Source of the DNA: Eudoraea sp. | GTDB taxonomy: Bacteria; Bacteroidota; Bacteroidia; Flavobacteriales; Flavobacteriaceae | Length of the DNA stretch: 12,244 nt | Reading direction: 5' to 3' | NCBI GenBank assembly: GCA_013042925.1 | Contig: JABDPH010000400.1 | Location: forward strand, 1-12,244 | In this document: piece after piece, positions 6,525-12,244 of the stretch | Layout of the letters: each line of letters opens with the position of its first letter | Position numbering within the stretch: the stretch's first letter is position 1 | Notes under the pieces: generated by a model | The model's input: the letters and a program-made list of their open reading frames with translations, nothing else | Told to the model about the DNA's origin: nothing | Databases searched by the model: none | Made by a program: the position numbers and the translations under genes

Positions 6525-6675
6525 TAAGAAACTGTCAATACTTTCCAATGACCGCTTACACTGATCCCTAATAGGAACTATCGCTAGATCCGTTCGCAAT
6601 TCAAATGGTTTAATGGATAACTTTGACGGCTTCTATACTTATGGGTTTTCTAATTCCCCCGATTTAAAAAACCCA
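6490..6675 (-). ncRNA. Candidate structured small RNA, repeat unit 3 (first in array)
   Basis: About 186 bases on the minus strand and first in the direction of transcription. The 5' hairpin pairs TGGGTTTT (6675-6668) with AAAACCCA (6649-6642) perfectly and continues inward with TTAA/TTAG pairs. The sequence inside differs from units 1 and 2, including two extra bases, but a hairpin is retained at the same place. The variable window reads AAGUUAU; the core is identical to the other two copies. A weak -7-like box lies about 42 bases upstream. This is the copy most likely to have its own promoter. Confidence 0.55.
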
Positions 6676-6716
6676 CTTATTTATATTTTTCAAAGAACTT
6701 TTTTAAATATTCCACT

Positions 6717-6757
6717 AAAATATACAGCGTTACTGAGGTATGACATGATCTAGATCA
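6717..6757 (-). promoter_or_regulatory. Possible activator-dependent promoter of the RNA array
   Basis: On the minus strand TATATTTT (6724-6717) is one base from TAnnTTTG, and no -33 box precedes it. A 12-bp perfect palindrome TGATCTAGATCA (6757-6746) is centred about 40 bases before the predicted start. It resembles the FNR half-sites TTGAT-N4-ATCAA at 8 of 10 positions (ATGAT-CTAG-ATCAG). A class II activator site plus a weak promoter would fit, but a 12-bp palindrome is expected by chance a few times in 12 kb. Nothing else recognisable lies in 6694-6847. Confidence 0.28.
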
Positions 6758-6847
6758 GTTTGAGTATTTTTTTTGTTTTTTTAACATTCTGAGTAGTAAT
6801 CCATATTAACTGAAGGCGTGTCCTAATGCTTTGTGCTGGATGAATAA

Positions 6848-8161
6848 TCAGGAATTTTGGCCTAATTCATCTGGTAGCTGAGGGTCAGAGGTTTTGGGAA
6901 GATCACTTTGTTGGATCAATTTGTTTTCTTCCTGTAATGTGTCGATTTCCTTGTCTGCCAAGTCCAAAATAGTGCTCATTTTTTTCTTATCCTTAATCAT
7001 AGCCCATGTCATGATAAGGCTTGTGCCTATAATTACAAAGAGCAGAATCCCCGGTTCAAATGTTGCTACCTGCGCTTCTAAAGGAATTGCGTAAAAAAGT
7101 AATATTGTAATGAGCCCTCTCGGAGCAATAAATAGTTGAGGTAGAATATCGCTGCCAATAAATGTTCTTAAGATAACAAATCTAATGGCATAGATAGATA
7201 AGATAATAAGAACACTAACCAGGGCTACCTGGATGTTAAATAAAGAGGCAATGGCAATGGTCAACCCAAAAATAACAAAGAAAAAAGTACGGACAACAAA
7301 TGCTGTTTCCAGGGTTACTATATGGAGTTCATGATAAATGCGGTGGGCTTTTTCATATTCCAGAAAGTGTGATAATTTCCCACCAAAAAACAGTTTCATA
7401 TTGGCTATTACTAAACCGAATATTAAGATGATAAGCAAGGAAGACAGATGCAGCTGTTTACCTATTGCATATAACAGGAGCAATACAGCAATAAGCAGAA
7501 ATAGTTTAGCCTGACTTTTTATCTGCTGAAAAATAAGAATGATCGCATAACTTGCAATAAGTGAAATTACTATGGTAAGAAGAATATTAAGGGCGAAACC
7601 TCCGGCACCTGAATCTTCTGCCGGATTTAACCCGCTCACCAGGAAATAGAACATCATGATTCCCATAATGTCCGAAAATGTACTTTCATAGATATGGAAT
7701 TCTTTTTTCTTTTCTGAAAGCTCACTAACACTTGGAATAATAATAGCACTGGATAGGATGGATAAAGGTGTGGCGTACAGCCATGCCGCATCCATAGACA
7801 TATCCGGGACAAATTGATGCAGGATTAAAGCTGCTACCCATGCAGAACCTATGAGGCCTGTAAGGGCTATGGCCATAGATTTTAATATAGGAATGAGTTT
7901 TTCTTTTTTTAATTCAAGTTCAAGAGCAGCCTCGAGGACAATCATAATTAGCCCAATAATTCCTAAAACTTCCAAGGCTGGAAAGAAGTCCACTTCTTCG
8001 GATGTAAAAGTCTTTAAGACAAATTGTAAAATGAATCCTAGTAATATGAGTAATAAAACAGACGGAATGTTTGTTCTTTTCGATATTCCATTAAAAAGAA
8101 AAGAAAGAATAAGTATTACCGATGCTTCAATAATGAGGTTATAGGAGTTAAAGATGTCCAT
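6848..8161 (-). CDS. Cation:proton antiporter (CPA, Na+/H+ exchanger family)
   Basis: A 437-residue protein with about 12-13 hydrophobic segments across residues 8-387, then a hydrophilic, partly helical C-terminal tail of about 50 residues. The region E159-S-T-F-S-D164-I-M-G-I aligns with the ESxFNDPxG active-site helix of CPA1 exchangers, with D164 as the expected ion/proton-binding aspartate. A-P-R-G (346-349) matches the conserved arginine motif of a later helix. An inner-membrane role in Na+ or K+/H+ exchange for pH and salt balance is expected for the family; ion specificity cannot be read. No TrkA-type regulatory domain is attached. The residue before the key aspartate is S, not the N of CPA1 or D of CPA2. 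ATG at 8161 is followed at once by the first membrane segment. The gene is divergent from rimP across a 0.2-kb AT-rich spacer (8162-8368) with no good minus-strand promoter box; no terminator is clear after its stop. Confidence 0.9.
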   Translation of the reverse strand: MDIFNSYNLIIEASVILILSFLFNGISKRTNIPSVLLLILLGFILQFVLKTFTSEEVDFFPALEVLGIIGLIMIVLEAALELELKKEKLIPILKSMAIALTGLIGSAWVAALILHQFVPDMSMDAAWLYATPLSILSSAIIIPSVSELSEKKKEFHIYESTFSDIMGIMMFYFLVSGLNPAEDSGAGGFALNILLTIVISLIASYAIILIFQQIKSQAKLFLLIAVLLLLYAIGKQLHLSSLLIILIFGLVIANMKLFFGGKLSHFLEYEKAHRIYHELHIVTLETAFVVRTFFFVIFGLTIAIASLFNIQVALVSVLIILSIYAIRFVILRTFIGSDILPQLFIAPRGLITILLFYAIPLEAQVATFEPGILLFVIIGTSLIMTWAMIKDKKKMSTILDLADKEIDTLQEENKLIQQSDLPKTSDPQLPDELGQNS

Positions 8162-8293
8162 TTATAGTTTGTTAAAGCAATTAGATTAATTCCAGTTATA
8201 ATAAAGTTACTATTAAAAATTAAACGTTAATGGGATTACTATTAGTATCTATACAAATGGAATAAGCATCTCTTTTAAAGTCAAAAAAAGTTG

Positions 8294-8301
8294 TATATTT
8301 G
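8294..8301 (+). promoter_or_regulatory. -7 box of the rimP-nusA-infB operon
   Basis: TATATTTG matches TAnnTTTG fully. No TTTG is found at the usual spacing; the nearest is TTTTAAAG at 8273-8280. A start near 8307 would give a leader of about 60 bases before the rimP ATG at 8369, long enough to hold the hairpin at 8331-8351. Confidence 0.65.
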
Positions 8302-8330
8302 CGCCACTGAAAGAATATAATTGTATTCAT

Positions 8331-8355
8331 GAGGGGACAAGTTGTCCCCTCTTTT
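8331..8355 (+). promoter_or_regulatory. Leader hairpin with short T-tract: candidate attenuator of rimP-nusA-infB
   Basis: GAGGGGACA (8331-8339) and TGTCCCCTC (8343-8351) are perfect complements around AGT; in RNA an 8-bp stem with a 5-base loop is likelier. TTTT follows at 8352-8355. The stem is much richer in GC than the surrounding leader. It lies between the -7 box and the rimP start, so it could act as a leaky intrinsic terminator or limit ribosome access. A weaker hairpin GAATA/TATTC (8313-8317, 8324-8328) precedes it. Since NusA acts on hairpin pausing and termination, feedback control is plausible but is inference. Confidence 0.55.
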
Positions 8356-8368
8356 GTTACTTATGGTT

Positions 8369-8830
8369 ATGTTAAAGACACAAGTTGAAGAGCTTTTGGC
8401 AAAAGCATTGAAGGAGAATAAAAAATTGTTTTTAGTTAATTTTTCAATTACTCCTGATAACACTATTAAGATTGTTCTCGACGGTGATGAAGGAGTAAAT
8501 CTTAAGGACTGTATAGCCATAAGCAGAGCTATTGAGCACAATTTAGACAGGGACGAACATGATTTTTCCCTGGAAGTTACTTCAGCGGGGGCGGCAGAAC
8601 CTATTGTGATGGCCCGTCAGTATCCAAAAAATATTGGCAGGAAATTAGTAGTAAAAACAGCGACCGAAAATTATGAAGGTGACCTCACCGAAGCTACAGA
8701 AAAAAGCATAACACTGGAGTGGAAAGAACGAGAACCTAAACCGGTGGGCAAAGGAAAAGTAACTGTTCAGAAAAGAAAAAAAATAGCCATATCTGATATT
8801 GATGAGGCAAAAGTTAAATTAAAATTTTAA
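8369..8830 (+). CDS. rimP: Ribosome maturation factor RimP
   Basis: 153 residues, the usual RimP length. The N-terminal alpha/beta domain (about 1-75) carries the family block DFSLEVTSAGAAEP, the counterpart of the LEVSSPG motif in other phyla. The C-terminal Sm-like beta domain (about 80-153) contains GRKLVVKTATENYEGDL and ends in KVKLKF. RimP assists 30S subunit assembly in the cytoplasm. The frame is open further upstream through TTG at 8342 and ATG at 8363, but TTG falls inside the leader hairpin. MLKTQVEELL from 8369 best matches the family N-terminus; ATG 8363 (two extra residues) is the alternative. It is the first gene of the conserved rimP-nusA-infB operon, 12 bases before nusA. Confidence 0.95.
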   Translation: MLKTQVEELLAKALKENKKLFLVNFSITPDNTIKIVLDGDEGVNLKDCIAISRAIEHNLDRDEHDFSLEVTSAGAAEPIVMARQYPKNIGRKLVVKTATENYEGDLTEATEKSITLEWKEREPKPVGKGKVTVQKRKKIAISDIDEAKVKLKF

Positions 8831-8842
8831 TTACAGGGCAAA

Positions 8843-10075
8843 ATGGAAAATATTGCATTGATCGAATCTTTCTCGGAATTTAAGGATGACAAATTCATTG
8901 ATCGGGTAACGCTAATGGCGATATTAGAGGACGTTTTTAGGAATGCTTTAAAGAAGAAATTCGGATCCGATGATAATTTTGATATCATCATTAACCCGGA
9001 TAAAGGAGATTTAGAAATTTGGAGAAACAGGATTGTTGTTGAAGACGGAGAAGTAGAAGAACCCAATGAGGAAATATCCCTTTCTGAAGCACGTAAGATT
9101 GAACCCGATTTTGAAGTTGGAGAAGATGTTTCTGAGGAAGTGAAGCTTATAGACCTCGGAAGAAGGGCAATTTTGGCTTTGCGCCAAAACCTGATATCCA
9201 AAATTCATGAACATGACAATACTACCATTTACAAACAATTTAAGGACCTTGAAGGCGAGATTTACACGGCTGAAGTGCATCATATAAGACATAAGGCCAT
9301 TATCTTATTAGATGATGAAGGCAATGAAATAATCCTTCCTAAGGATAAACAAATACCTTCTGACTTTTTTAGAAAAGGAGACAATGTGAGGGGTATTATC
9401 GAAAGTGTTGAGCTCAAGGGAAATAAGCCAATGATCATCATGTCAAGAACTTCACCAATCTTCCTGGAGCAATTGTTCTTCCAGGAAATTCCCGAAGTGT
9501 TTGATGGGTTGATTACCATAAAGAAAGCAGTTAGAATTCCAGGTGAAAAGGCAAAAGTAGCAGTAGATTCCTATGATGACAGGATAGATCCTGTGGGAGC
9601 TTGTGTGGGGATGAAAGGAAGCCGTATACACGGAATAGTGCGCGAGCTTGGAAATGAAAATATAGATGTTATTAACTGGACAAATAATCCTCAGTTAATG
9701 GTAACCCGTGCACTAAGTCCCGCACGTGTTTCTACAGTGGCATTAAATGATGAAAAGAGGACAGCTCAGGTTTATTTGAGGCCTGAAGAAGTTTCTAAGG
9801 CCATTGGCCGTGGCGGTCATAATATAAGGCTAGCAGGCCAACTTACAGGTTATGAGATAGATGTATTCCGTGAAGGGGTTGAGGAAGATGTAGAACTTAC
9901 AGAATTCTCTGATGAAATTGAAGGTTGGATTATTGAAGAACTGAAAAAGATAGGCCTTGATACGGCCAGAAGTGTTCTGGAGCAGGATGTAGACGATTTA
10001 GTAAAACGCACTGATCTGGAGGAGGAAACTATTTCAGACGTTGTGAGAATACTTAAAGAAGAATTTGAAGATTAA
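8843..10075 (+). CDS. nusA: Transcription termination/antitermination factor NusA
   Basis: 410 residues in Bacteroidota-type architecture. The N-terminal RNA polymerase-binding domain spans about 1-125, including a family-typical acidic insert near 66-100. The S1 domain is about 135-200. KH1 follows with G256-M-K-G-S-R-I262, then KH2 with I321-G-R-G-G325 and GYEIDV. A short C-terminal helical segment of about 50 residues ends in an acidic tail. The two acidic repeats found at the E. coli C-terminus are absent, as is common outside Proteobacteria. NusA binds elongating RNA polymerase and modulates pausing, intrinsic termination and rRNA antitermination. The ATG lies 12 bases after the rimP stop, so the two are co-transcribed and probably translationally close. 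No damage is seen. Confidence 0.97.
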   Translation: MENIALIESFSEFKDDKFIDRVTLMAILEDVFRNALKKKFGSDDNFDIIINPDKGDLEIWRNRIVVEDGEVEEPNEEISLSEARKIEPDFEVGEDVSEEVKLIDLGRRAILALRQNLISKIHEHDNTTIYKQFKDLEGEIYTAEVHHIRHKAIILLDDEGNEIILPKDKQIPSDFFRKGDNVRGIIESVELKGNKPMIIMSRTSPIFLEQLFFQEIPEVFDGLITIKKAVRIPGEKAKVAVDSYDDRIDPVGACVGMKGSRIHGIVRELGNENIDVINWTNNPQLMVTRALSPARVSTVALNDEKRTAQVYLRPEEVSKAIGRGGHNIRLAGQLTGYEIDVFREGVEEDVELTEFSDEIEGWIIEELKKIGLDTARSVLEQDVDDLVKRTDLEEETISDVVRILKEEFED

Positions 10076-10117
10076 GCTATATATTAGCAACTTAAAAGTA
10101 GAGAGTAAACAGTATTT

Positions 10118-12244
10118 ATGGCAGACAATGCAACAATAAGGCTTAATAAAGTCCTGAGAGAACTTAATATTTCTTTGGATAGAGCAGTGGAATTCCTTGC
10201 GTCTAAAGGACACAAGGTAGAAGCTAGACCTACCACAAAGATTTCTGAAGACATACATCAGGTTCTTTTAGACGAATTCCAGACGGATATGAGCAAGAGG
10301 GTTGCATCCCAGGAAGTCGGCGAAGAAAAGCGCAAGGAAAAAGAAGCTATAAGACTGCAGTTAGAGCAGGAGCAGGAAGAAAAAAGACTGCAAAGAGAAA
10401 AAAGAGCTGCTTCCAGAGAGGTAGTGAAAGCCAAGGTTGAACTTTCAGGGCCAAAGAAAATAGGTAAAATTGACCTTGAACCTGCTAAAAAAGTTAAAGC
10501 GGAAACTAAGAAAGTTGAAGAAAAACAGACTCCTAAAGAAGAGGTAGTTAGTCAAACAAAAGAAGAAGTTTCACAAGAAGTTACTGAGGAAATTAAGCCT
10601 GAAAAAGTTCCTGAGGCAAAAAAGGTTGATGAAGAAGTTCCGGAGGAGGAAAAATCTGAGGAAACCGGTTCTATAACTACACAATATAAAAAGCTTTCTG
10701 GGCCAAAAATAATGGGAGATAAAATAGATCTCTCCAAGTTTGATAAGCCCAAGAAAAAGAAAGAACCTGCAAAGGCACCTACCGAAGCTGATAAACGCAA
10801 AAGAAGAAAACGTATAGTAAGTAACGGTTCGCCTGGTGCGGGCAGAACTAAGACTACTGCCAAAAAGGGACAACGTTTTGCATCTGCACCCAAGGTAGAG
10901 CCAACAGAAGAAGAAGTGCAAAAACAGGTTCGTGAGACCCTGGAGAAACTTCAGGGCAAATCCAAGAAAGGAAAAGGAGCAAAGTATAGAAGGGATAAAA
11001 GAGACCAGCACAGACAGCAGACTGAGAAAGATCTGGAACAACAAGAGCTGGAAAGCAAAATTCTTAAGGTTACTGAGTTTGTAACCGTAGGTGAAGTTGC
11101 GACTATGATGGAGGTTTCTTCTACCGAAATAATTTCTGCCTGTATGTCACTTGGAATCATGGTAACAATGAATCAACGACTGGATGCCGAAACACTTTCT
11201 ATTGTTGCCGAAGAATTTGGTTATGAAGTTGAATTTATTACCGCAGATCTTGAAGAATCTATTGAAGAAGAAGTAGATGCTCCGGAGGATTTAAAGCCAA
11301 GGGCCCCTATTGTTACGGTAATGGGTCATGTAGATCATGGTAAAACATCATTATTAGATTACATCCGGGAAGAAAATGTAATTGCCGGAGAGAGTGGCGG
11401 TATAACGCAACATATAGGCGCGTACGGTGTTGCATTATCAGGGGGGCAGAAGATTACCTTTTTAGATACACCGGGTCACGAAGCATTTACTGCGATGAGA
11501 GCACGGGGAGCACAGGTAACCGATATTGCCATAATTGTAGTTGCTGCGGATGACGATATCATGCCTCAGACCAAAGAGGCTATCAGTCACGCCCAGGCAG
11601 CAGGCGTTCCTATCGTTTTTGCGATTAATAAAATTGACAGACCAACAGCAAATCCTGAAAAGATTAAAGAAGGTTTGGCCGCCATGAATTTGCTTGTAGA
11701 AGATTGGGGTGGCAAAATACAATCCCATGATATTTCGGCAAAAACCGGTGAAGGGGTAAAAGATCTTTTGGAAAAAGTGCTTTTAGAGGCAGAACTTTTA
11801 GAATTAAAAGCTAATCCGGATAAGTTAGCTGCCGGTACCGTAGTTGAAGCATTTCTGGATAAAGGTAGAGGATATGTCTCTACTATTTTGGTCCAGGCCG
11901 GTACTTTGGAAATAGGGGATTACGTTTTGGCGGGCACTTGTAGTGGCAAGATTAAAGCAATGCAGGATGAACGCGGCAAGACGGTTAAAAAGGCCGGTCC
12001 TTCTACACCGATTTCAATTTTAGGACTAGACGGGGCACCTCAGGCCGGGGATAAATTCAATGTATTTGAAGATGAAAAAGAAGCTAAACAAATTGCTTCC
12101 AAAAGGAGTCAGCTTCAACGGGAACAGTCAGTAAGAACGCAAAGACATATTACCCTTGACGAAATTGGCAGGCGAATTGCTTTGGGTGAATTCAAGGAGT
12201 TGAATATTATTTTAAAGGGAGATGTGGATGGATCAGTAGAGGCA
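10118..12244 (+). CDS. infB: Translation initiation factor IF2, 5' part (3' end outside window)
   Basis: 709 codons are open to the window edge; Bacteroidota IF2 is usually above 900 residues, so about 200 or more are missing. The first IF2_N-like domain (1-55, from [15 protein letters not shown]) is followed by a long Lys/Glu-rich linker to about 310. A second IF2_N domain spans about 313-375. The GTPase domain follows, with G1 GHVDHGKT (403-410), [10 protein letters not shown] in switch I, G3 DTPGH (450-454), G4 NKID (504-507) and G5 SAK (540-542). Domain II begins near 570 ([17 protein letters not shown]). All GTP-binding motifs are intact. IF2 delivers initiator tRNA to the 30S subunit and promotes subunit joining. 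The linker holds two copies of a SGPK...KIDL motif (110-120 and 194-205). The gene starts 42 bases after nusA with no promoter box seen, so it is part of the same operon. Confidence 0.97.
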   Translation, partial: MADNATIRLNKVLRELNISLDRAVEFLASKGHKVEARPTTKISEDIHQVLLDEFQTDMSKRVASQEVGEEKRKEKEAIRLQLEQEQEEKRLQREKRAASREVVKAKVELSGPKKIGKIDLEPAKKVKAETKKVEEKQTPKEEVVSQTKEEVSQEVTEEIKPEKVPEAKKVDEEVPEEEKSEETGSITTQYKKLSGPKIMGDKIDLSKFDKPKKKKEPAKAPTEADKRKRRKRIVSNGSPGAGRTKTTAKKGQRFASAPKVEPTEEEVQKQVRETLEKLQGKSKKGKGAKYRRDKRDQHRQQTEKDLEQQELESKILKVTEFVTVGEVATMMEVSSTEIISACMSLGIMVTMNQRLDAETLSIVAEEFGYEVEFITADLEESIEEEVDAPEDLKPRAPIVTVMGHVDHGKTSLLDYIREENVIAGESGGITQHIGAYGVALSGGQKITFLDTPGHEAFTAMRARGAQVTDIAIIVVAADDDIMPQTKEAISHAQAAGVPIVFAINKIDRPTANPEKIKEGLAAMNLLVEDWGGKIQSHDISAKTGEGVKDLLEKVLLEAELLELKANPDKLAAGTVVEAFLDKGRGYVSTILVQAGTLEIGDYVLAGTCSGKIKAMQDERGKTVKKAGPSTPISILGLDGAPQAGDKFNVFEDEKEAKQIASKRSQLQREQSVRTQRHITLDEIGRRIALGEFKELNIILKGDVDGSVEA

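Larger units (their letters stand above)
6097..6693. repeat. Three tandem 199-bp repeats
   Basis: The motif GAAACCGAGATACC begins at 6097, 6296 and 6495, giving a period of exactly 199 bases twice. Units 1 and 2 differ at about a dozen positions by eye; unit 3 is somewhat more diverged, mostly in its right third. A 51-base core (6147-6197, 6346-6396, 6545-6595) is identical in all three copies. A 7-base window (6219-6225, 6418-6424, 6617-6623) differs strongly inside otherwise conserved flanks. There is no open frame of note, no terminal inverted repeat and no target duplication, so it is not an insertion sequence or a CRISPR array. The units are best read as RNA genes on the minus strand (see the ncRNA entries). 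Confidence 0.95.

Noticed and set aside
6097..6693. CRISPR array, IS element or iteron origin
   Set aside because: The period of 199 bases has no short repeat/unique spacer pattern; there are no terminal inverted repeats, transposase or target duplication, and no replication genes nearby.
6769..6782. T-rich run as a plus-strand terminator
   Set aside because: No adequate stem precedes it (the nearby palindrome leaves only about 4 bp with a usable loop) and no plus-strand transcript is expected here.
8342..8368. Longer RimP start at TTG 8342
   Set aside because: It lies inside the perfect leader hairpin and adds residues without similarity to RimP; ATG 8369 fits the family N-terminus.
8827..9519. 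Open frames antisense to nusA
   Set aside because: They are shadows of the nusA coding frame, with no family features and no start signals.

Overview
The window looks like the chromosome of a marine-type flavobacterium (Bacteroidota, probably Flavobacteriaceae). The evidence is AT-rich DNA, flavobacterial protein styles (NusA, RimP, IF2, a DUF2723 membrane protein), start codons mostly without Shine-Dalgarno sequences, and several Bacteroidota-type -7 boxes (TAnnTTTG). One of these, in front of tRNA-Gln, has a perfectly spaced TTTG -33 box. The genus is not resolved.

Left part (1-5557): the 3' end of cutC; a membrane-anchored calcineurin-like metallophosphoesterase; a small thioredoxin-fold protein with no cysteines; and, convergent on the minus strand, a 1104-residue DUF2723 (GT117/TMEM260-type) membrane protein.

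Middle (5558-6847): a tRNA-Gln(UUG) gene with its own promoter and terminator, then about 1 kb with no ordinary protein gene. Its main content is three tandem copies of a 199-bp unit, exactly in register. Each copy ends, on the minus strand, in a hairpin plus T-tract that reads as an intrinsic terminator. Every position that would be an A.C mismatch on the plus strand becomes a G.U pair on the minus strand. I therefore read the block as three tandem, structured small RNAs transcribed leftwards. They lie ahead of a strong cUUCGg-loop terminator and behind a possible FNR/CRP-like dyad with a weak promoter. This is the part of the window most likely to be undescribed.

Right part (6848-12244): a minus-strand CPA-type cation:proton antiporter, then a divergent plus-strand operon rimP-nusA-infB (infB cut by the window end). 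The operon makes a ribosome maturation factor, a transcription elongation/termination factor and translation initiation factor IF2. Its leader holds a perfect GC-rich hairpin just before the rimP start, a candidate attenuator.

Only the RNA array and its surroundings, the cysteine-less thioredoxin and the operon leader depart from ordinary flavobacterial housekeeping DNA.
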